A stretch of 64,000 nt of DNA from Pseudomonadota bacterium (GCA_023419535.1 JAEZXX010000046.1:1-64000); one strand, 5' to 3'. Numbered from the stretch's first letter, positions 38,275-47,885 are shown. The notes: generated from the sequence alone by a model not told the origin. Numbers and translations are program-made.

Positions 38275-39774
38275 ATGACCAAGCCGACCATCCACTTCAC
38301 ATCGCTCCAGGACCCGGCGAAGGGCGTTCTGACGCTTCTGGCCGGCGACGGCGGCCGTCTGCCGTCGTCGCTCGACGCGACACTGGCCGCGACCGCCACA
38401 CGTGCCGCCGCGATCGGAAAGTTCAAGGGCAAGCGGCTGGCGAGCGTGGAGGCGATCGCCCCCGAAGGCGGAGGCGTCGAGCGACTGTTGCTCGTCGGCA
38501 CCCATGCGTCGGAGGCGGCGGTGGAGGAGGACTGGCTCAAGGTCGGCGGAACGATCGTCGCCAAGACGGCCGGCGCCGAGACGGTGACGGTGCTCTGCGA
38601 GACGCCGGACGGGGCGCTGGACCCGCAGACGGCCGCCACGATCGCGCTCGGCGCCCTGATGCGCGCCTACAAGTTCGAGCGCTACAAGACGAAGAAGACG
38701 AAGGAATCGGACGCCGAGGACAAGCCGGAGGCGGCCTCGGCCCTGACCTTGGCCGTCGCCGATCCGGCGGCGGCCGAACAGCGGTTCGAGGCGCTCGCGG
38801 CGGTCGGCGAGGGCGTCAATCTCGCCCGCGACCTCGTCAACGAACCCGCCAACGTCCTGACGACGGTGGAATACGCCTCGCGCATCGAGGCGCTGCGCGA
38901 CACCGGGCTCGAGGTCGAGATCCTCGACGAGACGCAGCTCGCCGAGCTGCAGATGCACGCGCTTCTGGGCGTCGCGCAAGGCTCGCCGACGCCGGCGCGC
39001 CTGGCGATCATGCGCTGGAACGGCGGCGCGGACGGCGAGGCGCCGATCGCCTTCGTCGGCAAGGGCGTCGTCTTCGACACCGGCGGCATCTCCATCAAGC
39101 CGGCGGCCTCGATGGAGGACATGAAGGGCGACATGGGCGGCTCGGCCGCCGTCGTCGGCCTCATGCGCGCGCTCGCCGGCCGCAAGGCCAAGGTGAACGC
39201 GGTCGGCATCGTCGGGCTCGTAGAGAACGCCGTCGACGGCAAGGCGCAGCGCCCCGGCGACATCGTGACCGCCATGTCCGGCAAGACGATCGAGGTCCTG
39301 AACACGGACGCGGAAGGGCGCCTCGTCCTCGCCGACGCGCTCTGGTACTGCCAGGACCGCTTCAAGCCGAAGTTCATGGTGAACCTCGCCACGCTGACCG
39401 GCGCGATCATCGTCGCGCTCGGCCACCATCACGCGGGCCTCTTCTCCAACAACGACGAGCTCGCCGACCGCCTGACCAAGGCGGGACTCTCGACCGGCGA
39501 GAAGGTGTGGCGCCTGCCGCTCGGCAAGGAGTACGCCAAGCAGATCGAGGGCAAGTTCGCCGACATCAAGAACATCGGCAACGGCCGTGCGGCGGGCTCG
39601 ATCACCGCCGCCGAGTTCCTGCAGCACTTCGTCAACGACGTGCCCTGGGCCCATCTCGACGTCGCGGGCACGGCGATGGGCTCGCCTGCCAACGAGTACA
39701 ACCAGTCCTGGGGCTCGGGCTACGGCGTGCGCCTTCTGGAGCGCCTCGTCGCCGACCATTACGAGGCCAAGTGA
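38275..39774 (+). CDS. pepA: leucyl aminopeptidase (M17)
   Basis: Hexameric di-zinc aminopeptidase. The 499 residues carry KGVVFDTGGISIKPA (metal and catalytic Lys), DMKGDMGGSA and NTDAEGRLVLADAL, the M17 signature with metal ligands. The N-terminal ~170-residue domain includes a Lys-rich linker. It is divergent from lptF and followed by holC, a common alphaproteobacterial order. Confidence 0.95.
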   Translation: MTKPTIHFTSLQDPAKGVLTLLAGDGGRLPSSLDATLAATATRAAAIGKFKGKRLASVEAIAPEGGGVERLLLVGTHASEAAVEEDWLKVGGTIVAKTAGAETVTVLCETPDGALDPQTAATIALGALMRAYKFERYKTKKTKESDAEDKPEAASALTLAVADPAAAEQRFEALAAVGEGVNLARDLVNEPANVLTTVEYASRIEALRDTGLEVEILDETQLAELQMHALLGVAQGSPTPARLAIMRWNGGADGEAPIAFVGKGVVFDTGGISIKPAASMEDMKGDMGGSAAVVGLMRALAGRKAKVNAVGIVGLVENAVDGKAQRPGDIVTAMSGKTIEVLNTDAEGRLVLADALWYCQDRFKPKFMVNLATLTGAIIVALGHHHAGLFSNNDELADRLTKAGLSTGEKVWRLPLGKEYAKQIEGKFADIKNIGNGRAAGSITAAEFLQHFVNDVPWAHLDVAGTAMGSPANEYNQSWGSGYGVRLLERLVADHYEAK

Positions 39775-39781
39775 CCGTCCC

Positions 39782-40234
39782 TTGGCGGAGGTCCTCTTCT
39801 ACCATCTGACGGAGAGCCGGCTGGAGGAGGCCCTGCCGGACCTCCTCCAGAAGTGCCTCGACCGCGGGTGGCGCGTCGTCGTGCAGTGCGCGAGCGAGGA
39901 GCGGCGCGACTCGCTCGACGCCCACCTCTGGACCTGGCGCGACGACAGCTTCCTGCCGCATGGCTCCGATGCGGCCGGAAGCGCCGCGCTCCAGCCGATC
40001 CTCCTGACGGTGGATGCGGCCACCCGCGCGAACGAGGCGCATGTGCGCTTCATGGTGGAGGGCGCGGTGCCCGAGACGCTGGAGCCATACGTGCGCGGCA
40101 TCTACCTCTTCGACGGGCACGACCCGGAACAGGTCGCAGCGGCCCGCGCCCGGTGGACAGCGGAGAAGACCGCGGGCCACACGGTGACCTACTGGCAGCA
40201 GCGCGAGGACCGCGGCTGGGTCAAGAAGGCCTGA
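39782..40234 (+). CDS. holC: DNA polymerase III chi subunit
   Basis: Links the clamp loader to SSB. The 150 residues show AEVLFYHLTESRLEEALP at the N-terminus and the WTWRDDSFLPHG motif (near 53-64), typical of HolC. The start is a TTG seven bases after the pepA stop; no ATG or GTG is available before the conserved first strand. Confidence 0.9.
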   Translation: MAEVLFYHLTESRLEEALPDLLQKCLDRGWRVVVQCASEERRDSLDAHLWTWRDDSFLPHGSDAAGSAALQPILLTVDAATRANEAHVRFMVEGAVPETLEPYVRGIYLFDGHDPEQVAAARARWTAEKTAGHTVTYWQQREDRGWVKKA

Positions 40235-40717
40235 CGCGCACGCACACGCGCCGCCGCGCGGCGAAGGCGCCGCGACGGGCGGAGGGACGAAAGAGCGGAA
40301 CGCCGCGTTCGATGTATTCGTCGGGGTGTCGAAGGTTCAGGTCCGGCGCTCCGCTCCTCGTCGAAGGCGGACGACATTCGTCCGCCTCGTGCCCTCAAGC
40401 CCCGGACCTCGGCCCGATATTGCCCGATGCGGGCAGGGGCTGTCTCCGGTCCGGCTCGAAGCCGCGTCGGCGATTCCGATCCGGTCCGTCGCGCGCCGGA
40501 CCTGAGGTCGGCCTCCGTCGAGGCTCCCCGCCGATCCTCGTTCGACAGCGCGCCGATCGCTCGCGCTGTCCGCCCGAAGGCCGGCGGCGAGGCGAGGGTA
40601 GGCCCGCGGCGCAGAAGGGGGACAAGTTTGCCGGTCGCCCGGGCGTCGCCGTGTCCGTCGCCGGCCTTCGCAAACGCCCTCAGGGGCCGATGGGACCCGA
40701 TGAGGTTGCGACCCGTG
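40235..40717. other. gene-free stretch of about 480 bases
   Basis: Between holC and the HxlR regulator gene I find no credible coding region: open frames are short, Arg/Pro-rich and lack ribosome-binding sites. The clearest structure is a perfect 10-bp inverted repeat (AGGCGGACGA, loop CAT) at 40365-40387 with no T-run. It may be remnant DNA or hold an unrecognised small RNA. Confidence 0.5.
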
Positions 40718-41083
40718 TCAGCCCGGCCGTGCGTCGTCGTATCGCCGCTGCGCCGTCAGGACGTCGGTCATGTGGGTCTCGGCCCAGAGGCGCAGACCGT
40801 CGACCGTGCGCGCCAGGGTCAGTCCAAGCGGCGTGATCGAGTATTCCACCGTCACCGGGACCGTGGCGAAGGCGCGACGGTCCACCAGCCCGTCCCGTTC
40901 CAGGGTCTTCAGCGTCTGCGACAGCATCTTCTGGGACAGCCCGCCGATCTTCCGGCGAAGCTCATTGAAGCGATGCGGGCTCTCCGCCAGCAGCCCGAGG
41001 ACGAGAACGGTCCATTTGTCCGCGACGCGGTCCAGAACCATGCGGGTCGGGCAGGTCGCCGCGTAGGTGTTCGGAACGTGCAT
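40718..41083 (-). CDS. HxlR family transcriptional regulator
   Basis: A 121-residue winged helix-turn-helix protein: DKWTVLVLGLLAESPHRFNELRRKIGGLSQKMLSQTL covers the recognition helices, and YSITPLG the wing. A cysteine near the start (YAATCPTR, C11) sits where redox- or thiol-sensing HxlR members (such as YodB/HypR) have one. GGAGA stands upstream of the ATG. It is divergent from an NAD(P)-binding oxidoreductase gene, the usual partner that these regulators repress. Confidence 0.9.
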   Translation of the reverse strand: MHVPNTYAATCPTRMVLDRVADKWTVLVLGLLAESPHRFNELRRKIGGLSQKMLSQTLKTLERDGLVDRRAFATVPVTVEYSITPLGLTLARTVDGLRLWAETHMTDVLTAQRRYDDARPG

Positions 41084-41184
41084 CGGTTTCTCCGGCGTGA
41101 CCAGATGAGGATCGGGTGCCTTCTTTACAGAGCGATCACGATACCGCACCTAGTATCCATTGGAAACCAGAAGGAGTTCGCGCC

Positions 41185-41793
41185 ATGCGCGTCGCCCTCA
41201 TCGGAGCCAGCGGCAACGCCGGCTCCCGCATTCTCGCCGAACTCGCGCGTCGGGGCCATGAGGTGACGGCCATCGTCCGCAATCCCGAGCGCGTTCCGGC
41301 CCTCGACAAGGTTCGGGCGGTGAAGGGCGACGTCTACGATCGCGAGGCACTCGCCGGGATCGTTCGCGGGCACGATGCCGTCGTGAGTTCCGTCCATTTC
41401 ACGGCCAGCGATCCGCACGCTCTGATCGAGGCGGTGCGGCGGTCCGGCGTCCGTCGCTATCTGGTCGTCGGCGGAGCCGGCAGCCTCGAATCCTCGCCCG
41501 GCGTCCGCCTGATCGACGGCCCCGGTTTCCCCGAAGCCTACAAGGCCGAGGCGACCGCAGGCGCTGCGTTCCTCGACATTCTCCGCAGCGAAAACGAACT
41601 CGACTGGACGTTCATCTCGCCGTCTGCGGAGTTCGTGCCGGGGGAGCGGACAGGCCGCTTCCGGCTCGGCGGCGACGCTCTCCTCGTCGGCGAGCACGGC
41701 AGCCGCGTCTCGTTCGAAGATTTCGCGTTGGCGCTGGTGGACGAACTGGAACGGCCCGAACATTCCCGCCGGCGCTTCACCGTCGGCTATTGA
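41185..41793 (+). CDS. NAD(P)-binding NmrA/atypical SDR oxidoreductase
   Basis: A 202-residue Rossmann-fold protein: ALIGASGNAGSRILAELARRGHEVTAIVRNP is the dinucleotide loop, with GDVYD and VGGAGSLESSPG later. This YwnB/NmrA-like form often reduces quinones or is a redox sensor. AAGGAG lies before the ATG. It is transcribed away from the HxlR gene across a 101-base shared promoter region, which is a familiar regulator-target pair. Confidence 0.9.
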   Translation: MRVALIGASGNAGSRILAELARRGHEVTAIVRNPERVPALDKVRAVKGDVYDREALAGIVRGHDAVVSSVHFTASDPHALIEAVRRSGVRRYLVVGGAGSLESSPGVRLIDGPGFPEAYKAEATAGAAFLDILRSENELDWTFISPSAEFVPGERTGRFRLGGDALLVGEHGSRVSFEDFALALVDELERPEHSRRRFTVGY

Positions 41794-41839
41794 GCCGTTG
41801 CGGGCGGGCGGAGCGGGATGCTTCGCCCGCCCGCAAGCG

Positions 41840-42457
41840 TCAGCGGACGATGACGCCGCCGGTCGTGCGGCCGGCATCCTGCCGGTCGTCGGCGGTCCAG
41901 CGGACGGGGTTGTAGTAGATCGGGTAGTCGGCCTGCGTGTCCTTGCCGGTCTCGTGGCGATAGCCGCCGCGATAGGCCGCGGCCTCGATCGCGCCGTCCT
42001 CGTGCAGCATGAACATCACGCAGCCCTCGGCGCTCTCGCCGGGGCCGAGCTGCCCGGGCACGTTGGCGCGGCACTGGTCGAAATTCGTGCCGGGCCCGTT
42101 CATCGCCAGGGCGGGCGCGTGCGTTTGGTCGCGGTCGTCGATCGCCACGAAGGCGCCGATCTGCTGGTTGGCGAGGTCCTCCTCGCTGCGGTTGGTGTAT
42201 TCGTAGCGGACATAGACCGGACGGGCGTCCTGCAGGTCCGCCGGGATGTCGAAGCCCGAGAGGTCGTCCGCGGACCCTTCCTCGATGGCGGTGACGGTCA
42301 GTTCGATCGGCACCTGCGGCCCGTTCGGCACCAGATGCGGGACGGTGGCGCTCTCGCCGAGCTTCAACTCGGAGCCGGCGTCCTGGAACGCCTGCGCGTA
42401 GGCCGCCGGGGCGGCGAACATCGCCGCGGAGGCGAGCATGAGCGTGATGGTCTTCAT
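41840..42457 (-). CDS. secreted protein of unknown function
   Basis: A 205-residue protein with a clean signal peptide (cleavage after AAPAAYA, residue 21). The mature part has an immunoglobulin-like pattern of strands (VPIELTVTAIEEG, VYVRYEYTNRSEEDL), reminiscent of DUF4352-type domains, with two cysteines that could form one disulfide. GGGAG precedes the ATG. It is divergent from the sugar dehydrogenase gene. Periplasmic or surface location is inferred. Confidence 0.65.
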   Translation of the reverse strand: MKTITLMLASAAMFAAPAAYAQAFQDAGSELKLGESATVPHLVPNGPQVPIELTVTAIEEGSADDLSGFDIPADLQDARPVYVRYEYTNRSEEDLANQQIGAFVAIDDRDQTHAPALAMNGPGTNFDQCRANVPGQLGPGESAEGCVMFMLHEDGAIEAAAYRGGYRHETGKDTQADYPIYYNPVRWTADDRQDAGRTTGGVIVR

Positions 42458-42591
42458 CGGCTGGTTCTCCCGTGGCGTCGGGTCGCTTCGGCCCGTCCGC
42501 CCTTGCCTCGAAGCCGCGGCATCCCCTTCGCGAACGACGGGTTCGGCCAGCGGCGGCAAAACGCTAGGAGCGGAACAAGGCGAGTTTTGGA

Positions 42592-42615
42592 CACGGATCC
42601 GTGATCGATCCGTGA
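42592..42615. promoter_or_regulatory. palindrome plus direct repeat in a divergent intergenic region
   Basis: A 12-bp perfect palindrome CACGGATCCGTG (42592-42603) overlaps a 9-bp direct repeat GATCCGTGA (42596-42604 and 42607-42615). It lies in the 344-base region between the secreted unknown and the PQQ-type dehydrogenase, whose other sequence is unusually AT-rich near 42660-42780 and holds no gene. It looks like a regulator-binding site; the regulator is unknown. Confidence 0.45.
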
Positions 42616-42801
42616 CCACCGCTCGGTGCTCCGTTCCCGGTCGGAGCCGGGGAGTACGCAATTGCGAGATTGCGTTGCAGTATAGATCGCAGTTGCACAG
42701 GGAATCCGAAGTAAAATTGTCGTTCCCGATCGTATGACGGTAGAGAAAGTGTCGTTCCTGTGTTTTGATTTGCTCCGGGAGAGGAAGCGGGAGGAGACCT
42801 C

Positions 42802-44076
42802 ATGCGCAAACTGAAGACGAGCGGGCGCCTTGCGGCGATGCTGGCGTCGGCGGCGTTCGGCCTGTCGGGCACGGCGTTCGCGCAGGGCCCGACGCTGACG
42901 CACGAGACGGTGCTGTCGGGGCTGGAGGATCCGTGGGACATGGCCTTCCTGCCCGACGGGACGATGTTCTTCACCGAAAAGTGCCGCGGTCTCTCGGTGA
43001 GGACGCCGTCCGGCGAGGTCCATCCGCTGCTCGGCATGGGCGGCACGGAGGGCTTCCCGACCACGGGCGACGATCTCTTCTGCGAGGGCCAGGCCGGCAT
43101 GAACGGCGTCGCGGTCGATCCCGATTTCGAGGAGAACCGCGCGGTCTACGTCTATTCCGCGTCGAACAGGACGGCACCCGGCTCCAACCGGGTGCTGCGG
43201 TTGACCGTCAACGACGCCTTCGACGACGTGTCGGACCGGACCGACATCGTCGAGGACATCCCCTACAAGCCCGAGGCGACCGACCAGCCCTTCGGCGGCC
43301 CCGGCGCGCACAATGGCGGGCGCATCCGCTTCGGTCCCGACGGGGCGCATCTCTATGTGACGACGGGCGACACGCACAATGCGGAGGTGCCGCAAAGTCC
43401 GACGCTCCTGGGCGGCAAGGTCCTGCGCATCGACCGCGACGGCGCCGCGGCGGCCGGGAACGGCGCGCCCGAAGGCTTCGACCCCCGCATCTTCACCTAT
43501 GGCCACCGGAACGTCCAAGGCATCGCCTTCCATCCGACAACGGGCCAGCCGATCGTGTCCGAGCACGGGCCCTGGCACTCGGACGAGATCACCGCCCTCG
43601 TCGCGGGCGGCAATGGCGGCTGGGATCCGAGGCCGGACACCGCCGGACGCGGCGAATGCCCGGACGGCTATTGCGGCTACGAGCCCAACCAGATGGACGA
43701 GATGGCGCCCGAGGAGCGGGCCGAATACATGCCGATGACCGATCTGGAGGCCTATCCCGACGCGATGCGGCCGGCCTGGACCAACAACGGCCTGTCGCAG
43801 GGCACCTCCTCGGCAACCTTCCTCGAAGGCGATCAGTGGGGCGATTGGGACGGACGGCTGGTCGTCGGTCTTCTCGGCATCGGCTTCGGCGGCACGCCGG
43901 TCGGCCAGCGCATCGACATCATCGACATCGCGCAGGACGGGCAGTCGGTGAACGACGTGACCGAAATGCCGCTTCCGATGGAGCCGGCACGCTTCCGGTC
44001 ACTGGTCCAGGGCCCCGACGGTCATCTCTACGCGGCCGTCGACGAAGGGGACATCCACCGCATCATGCCGGAATAG
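42802..44076 (+). CDS. PQQ-dependent sugar dehydrogenase (soluble aldose dehydrogenase family)
   Basis: Periplasmic beta-propeller enzyme that oxidises aldoses with PQQ. The 424 residues start with a signal peptide (cleavage near TAFAQ, residue 30). The family motifs are LEDPWDMAFLPDG, GAHNGGRIRFGPDG and YGHRNVQGIAFHP, with SEHGP following. Several cysteines (CRGLS, FCEGQAG, ECPDGYCGYEP) are more than usual and may form disulfides. A GGGAGGAG site precedes the ATG. A cytochrome c gene follows 176 bases downstream and may accept the electrons. Confidence 0.88.
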   Translation: MRKLKTSGRLAAMLASAAFGLSGTAFAQGPTLTHETVLSGLEDPWDMAFLPDGTMFFTEKCRGLSVRTPSGEVHPLLGMGGTEGFPTTGDDLFCEGQAGMNGVAVDPDFEENRAVYVYSASNRTAPGSNRVLRLTVNDAFDDVSDRTDIVEDIPYKPEATDQPFGGPGAHNGGRIRFGPDGAHLYVTTGDTHNAEVPQSPTLLGGKVLRIDRDGAAAAGNGAPEGFDPRIFTYGHRNVQGIAFHPTTGQPIVSEHGPWHSDEITALVAGGNGGWDPRPDTAGRGECPDGYCGYEPNQMDEMAPEERAEYMPMTDLEAYPDAMRPAWTNNGLSQGTSSATFLEGDQWGDWDGRLVVGLLGIGFGGTPVGQRIDIIDIAQDGQSVNDVTEMPLPMEPARFRSLVQGPDGHLYAAVDEGDIHRIMPE

Positions 44077-44252
44077 CCCGCCGGCCCGAAAGCCAAGGGG
44101 CGCGGCCCCGGGCCGGAGGACACGGTCGGCCGCTCCGGCGGCCGGACGGACCGAGCCGGTCGCGCCGCGCCGCTTGCGCCGACAAGACGATCGTCGTCGC
44201 AATGGGGTCGGGTCCCATCCCGAAAGCCGAAAGCCGAAAGGAAAACCGCCGG

Positions 44253-44588
44253 ATGAAGTTCGCTCCCGCCGCGCTCTCGCTCGCGCTCCTCTGTTCGCTG
44301 TACGGTCCGGTCATGGCCCAGACGGGGGCCGCCGAGGCCGACGCCGCGGCCGGCGAGACGCTGTACGCGAGGGCTTGCGCGCAATGTCACGGCCGCACCG
44401 GGCGCGGCATGGCGAGCTTTCCCTCGCTCGAGGATCTCGACGCCGAGACGGTCACCGCGCGGCTCGAAGCGTATCGCGCAGGCGAGTCCGTCGGGCCGAA
44501 CTCCGCCCTGATGAAGCCCGTCGCCAAGCGTCTTTCGGACGAGGAGATCGCGGACCTCGCCGCGTTCGTCTCGCAAGGGTTCCGGTAG
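44253..44588 (+). CDS. small periplasmic c-type cytochrome
   Basis: A 111-residue protein with a signal peptide (to about residue 22) and one heme site CAQCH (C42, C45, H46). ALMKPVAKRLSDEEIADLAAFV carries a candidate methionine ligand and the final helix of cytochrome c class I. It probably takes electrons from the sugar dehydrogenase just upstream; this is inferred from position. AAAGG is upstream of the ATG. Confidence 0.9.
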   Translation: MKFAPAALSLALLCSLYGPVMAQTGAAEADAAAGETLYARACAQCHGRTGRGMASFPSLEDLDAETVTARLEAYRAGESVGPNSALMKPVAKRLSDEEIADLAAFVSQGFR

Positions 44589-44613
44589 CGCTTCTTCGTT
44601 CGGCCGCGCGGGG

Positions 44614-46512
44614 TTACTCCGCCGCCATCGCGGCCTCGTGCTCCTCGGAGAAGGCGAGCCACTCGGCCTCGGCCTTCGCCAGCGTCTTCTCCGCGTCCGC
44701 CTTCTGCTTGGAAAGCTGGGCGGCGCGCGCCGGTTCCCTGGTGTAGAGTGCAGGGTCGCTCAGCTGTTCGTCGAGGCCGGCGATGGTCTTCTGAAGCCGA
44801 GACATCTGGATTTCCAGCGTCGAGATTTTGGTGCGCAGAGGCTTGAGCGCCTCGCGGCGCTCCGCGGCCTGCCGACGCTGGTCGACCTTCGACACCTGCG
44901 GCGGAGGCGCCTCGTAGGTGGTGCCCTGGTTGCCGGCGCCGGCACGGGCACCGGACAGGATCAGCTTCTTGTAGTCGTCGAGGTCGCCATCGTAGCGCGA
45001 GACCGTGCCGTCGCCGACGATCCACAGCCGGTCCATCGTCGATTCCACCATGTGGCGGTCGTGGCTGATGAGGATGACGGCGCCCGAATAGTCGTTCAGC
45101 GCGTGGACGAGGCTGGTCCGGGCCTCGATGTCGAGGTGGTTGGTCGGCTCGTCGAGGATCAAGAGGTTCGGCGCGTCGATGGTGGCGAGGCCCATCAGGA
45201 GCCGCGCCTTCTCGCCGCCCGACAGGTCGTCGGCCTTGGTGTCCATCTTCTGGGTGGACAGGCCCATCTGCGCGACCTTGGCGCGGACCTTGGCCTCGGG
45301 CGCATCGGGCATGAAGCGGCGCACGTGCTGGACGGCCGTCTCGTCCGGCCGCAGATCGTCGATCTGGTGCTGGGCGAACATCGCGATCTTCAGGCCGGGC
45401 GCTCGGGTGATCGTGCCGGACTGCTCCTTCAGCCGCTCGGCCAGAAGCTTGGCGAAGGTCGACTTGCCGTTGCCGTTGGCGCCCAGCAGCGCGATGCGGT
45501 CGTCGGCGTCGATGCGAAGATCCAGCCCGCGCAGGATCGAGCGGCCCGCCTCGTAGCCGACGGCCACCTTCTCCATGCGGATGATGGGCGAGGCGAGGAT
45601 CTTCTCCGGCTCGGGGAAGACGAAGGGCACGACATGCTCCTCGACGACGGCCTGCAGCGGCTTCATCCGCTCCAGCGCCTTCAGGCGCGACTGCGCCTGC
45701 CGGGCCTTGGAGGCCTTGGCGCGGAAGCGCTCCACGAACGCCTCCATGTGCTTGCGGGCCGCGTCCTGCTTGACGATGGCCTTTTGCAGCAGCTCCAGCT
45801 TCTCGGCGCGCTGGCGCTCGAAACTGTCGTAGTCGCCGCGGTAGAAGACGAGCTTCTTCTGATCGAGGTGGATGATCGATGAGACGGCGTTGTTCAGGAC
45901 GTCGCGGTCGTGGCTGATCAATAGCACGGTGTAGGGGTAGCGCGCGACGAAGTTCTCCAGCCACAGCGTGCCTTCGAGGTCGAGATAGTTCGTCGGCTCG
46001 TCGAGGAGCAGGAGGTCCGGCCGGGAGAACAGGACGGCCGCGAGCGCGACGCGCATGCGCCAGCCGCCCGAGAAGGAGCCGACCGGACGTGCCTGCGCCG
46101 CCGCGTCGAAGCCGAGGCCGTCGAGGATCGCGGCGGCGCGGGCCTCGGCCGAATGGCTTTCGATGTCGGCGAGGCGCATGTGGATGTCGGAGATGCGGGT
46201 CGGGTCGGTCGCGGTCTCGGCTTCCGAAAGAAGGGACACGCGCTCCTCGTCGGCGGCGAGCACGATCTCCAGGAGCGACTGGTCGGTGCCGGGCGCCTCC
46301 TGCGCGACCTGGCCGATGCGGGTGTTCTTCGGGAACGAGACCGATCCGCTCTCGGTGGCGAGCTCGCCGGTGATCGCCCGGAACAGCGTCGACTTGCCGG
46401 CTCCGTTGCGCCCAACGAGGCCCGCCTTCGTCCCCGCCGGGATCGACAGCGTGGCGTGGTCGATGAGAAGGCGCCCGGCGACGCGCGCGGAAAGGTCGGT
46501 GATCTGCAGCAT
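44614..46512 (-). CDS. ABC-F family ATPase (YheS/Uup-like)
   Basis: A 632-residue soluble protein with two ABC domains: Walker A GRNGAGKST and GANGNGKST, signatures FSGGWRMRVALA and LSGGEKARLLM, Walker B LLLDEPTN and LILDEPTN. The linker between them is the P-site tRNA interaction motif region (Lys/Arg-rich, about 235-300), and a coiled C-terminal tail (about 540-620) follows. ABC-F proteins act on stalled ribosomes. Length and tail fit YheS-like members better than EttA. Confidence 0.92.
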   Translation of the reverse strand: MLQITDLSARVAGRLLIDHATLSIPAGTKAGLVGRNGAGKSTLFRAITGELATESGSVSFPKNTRIGQVAQEAPGTDQSLLEIVLAADEERVSLLSEAETATDPTRISDIHMRLADIESHSAEARAAAILDGLGFDAAAQARPVGSFSGGWRMRVALAAVLFSRPDLLLLDEPTNYLDLEGTLWLENFVARYPYTVLLISHDRDVLNNAVSSIIHLDQKKLVFYRGDYDSFERQRAEKLELLQKAIVKQDAARKHMEAFVERFRAKASKARQAQSRLKALERMKPLQAVVEEHVVPFVFPEPEKILASPIIRMEKVAVGYEAGRSILRGLDLRIDADDRIALLGANGNGKSTFAKLLAERLKEQSGTITRAPGLKIAMFAQHQIDDLRPDETAVQHVRRFMPDAPEAKVRAKVAQMGLSTQKMDTKADDLSGGEKARLLMGLATIDAPNLLILDEPTNHLDIEARTSLVHALNDYSGAVILISHDRHMVESTMDRLWIVGDGTVSRYDGDLDDYKKLILSGARAGAGNQGTTYEAPPPQVSKVDQRRQAAERREALKPLRTKISTLEIQMSRLQKTIAGLDEQLSDPALYTREPARAAQLSKQKADAEKTLAKAEAEWLAFSEEHEAAMAAE

Positions 46513-46610
46513 GGCGGGCTTTTGCCACGAAGCAGGGCGGCGGGGAAGGGAATCGTGTCTGAGCGAAGTGTGTGTGTATATTTACGAGGCTGCTCAGTTG
46601 GAGGATGCTC

Positions 46611-46829
46611 ATGCTGACGAAAGTGGAGATCGACGAGGACCTTCTTCGCTCCGCGATGCGCTTCGGAGGCGAGGAAAGCGCGCGCGAAACCGTGGAACGT
46701 GGCCTTCGGGCGTTGACCGAGGAAAGGCGTCGCGCACAGCTGGAGGCGATCGAGGGACTGCGAGGTCTGGGTTGGGACGGTGATCTGGACGAAATGCGCC
46801 GCGACCGTCCGCGGCAACCGATCGAATGA
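46611..46829 (+). CDS. vapB: VapB-type antitoxin
   Basis: A 72-residue protein: N-terminal ribbon-helix-helix-like segment (MLTKVEIDEDLLRSAMRFGG, then ARETVERGLRAL) of the VapB/DUF2191 type, with a C-terminal toxin-binding part that contains a conserved WDGDLDEMR. GGAGG sits 6 bases before the ATG at 46611; an ATG at 46605 is inside that site. A TATATT box is 29 bases upstream. The stop overlaps the toxin ATG (ATGA), so the two are coupled. Confidence 0.9.
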   Translation: MLTKVEIDEDLLRSAMRFGGEESARETVERGLRALTEERRRAQLEAIEGLRGLGWDGDLDEMRRDRPRQPIE

Positions 46830-47224
46830 CGCGCATTCTGCCCGACAGTTCGATTTGGATAGACCTCCTGCTCGACCGACGGACACCGCAGACCGACCTC
46901 TTGCGATCTGCCGCTGCGGATCACATCGTGCTGGTCGGCGACCTCGTGACGACCGAAGTTCTGCAGGGTGTCCGAACCGATCGGGGGTTTGCCGAAGCGC
47001 GATCCCTGCTCGCCAGTTTCGAGCCCGTCATGCTTTGCGGCTCTGAAACCGCCATCCGTGCCGCCGCCAACTACCGCCTGCTTCGCCAACGCGGCATCAC
47101 CGTCCGCGGGACGATCGACGTGATCGTCGCGACGTGGTGCATCGAGAACGACGTGCCGATCATCCACAACGACCGCGACATGGCCGTGATGGAGCGCGAA
47201 CTCGGGCTCCGCGCCTACGCGTGA
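46826..47224 (+). CDS. vapC: VapC-type PIN-domain ribonuclease toxin
   Basis: A 132-residue PIN-domain RNase. Acidic active-site residues are in place: D7 (ILPDSSIWIDLL), E44 (TTEVLQG), D98 (GTIDVIVATW) and D116 or D118 (HNDRDM). It is neutralised by the upstream VapB. VapC members cleave tRNAs or rRNA; the target here is unknown. The gene pair is inserted between the ABC-F gene and ndk. Confidence 0.92.
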   Translation: MTRILPDSSIWIDLLLDRRTPQTDLLRSAAADHIVLVGDLVTTEVLQGVRTDRGFAEARSLLASFEPVMLCGSETAIRAAANYRLLRQRGITVRGTIDVIVATWCIENDVPIIHNDRDMAVMERELGLRAYA

Positions 47225-47238
47225 TCGGCTCCGCCGCC

Positions 47239-47267
47239 TTGCCGGGCGGGAAGGGCGCCGCTATAGA
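47239..47267 (+). promoter_or_regulatory. promoter of ndk
   Basis: TTGCCG and TATAGA boxes with a 17-base spacer, ending 43 bases before the ndk ATG. It begins just after the vapC stop, so ndk is transcribed independently of the toxin-antitoxin pair. Confidence 0.65.
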
Positions 47268-47310
47268 GCGCGCCATCTCCTTTCCGACCAAACCCAAGGA
47301 ACGACCCCTC

Positions 47311-47733
<423 letters not shown>

Positions 47734-47861
47734 ACCCAAGAGCGCCGTGCGTCCATTCGGACGCACAAAGGTCGCTCTATCTCTTTGACTCTACGCATCA
47801 GGCTTTCCGGAAATCGATTCCGATTTTCGGGCCGATGCTGTAGCCGAACAAGCTGAACGAG

Positions 47862-47885
47862 CGCCGGCCTTCGGGCCGGCGTTTT
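47862..47885 (+). terminator. rho-independent terminator of ndk
   Basis: An 8-bp perfect stem CGCCGGCC/GGCCGGCG with a TTCG tetraloop followed by TTTT, between convergent ndk and moaE. Confidence 0.85.
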
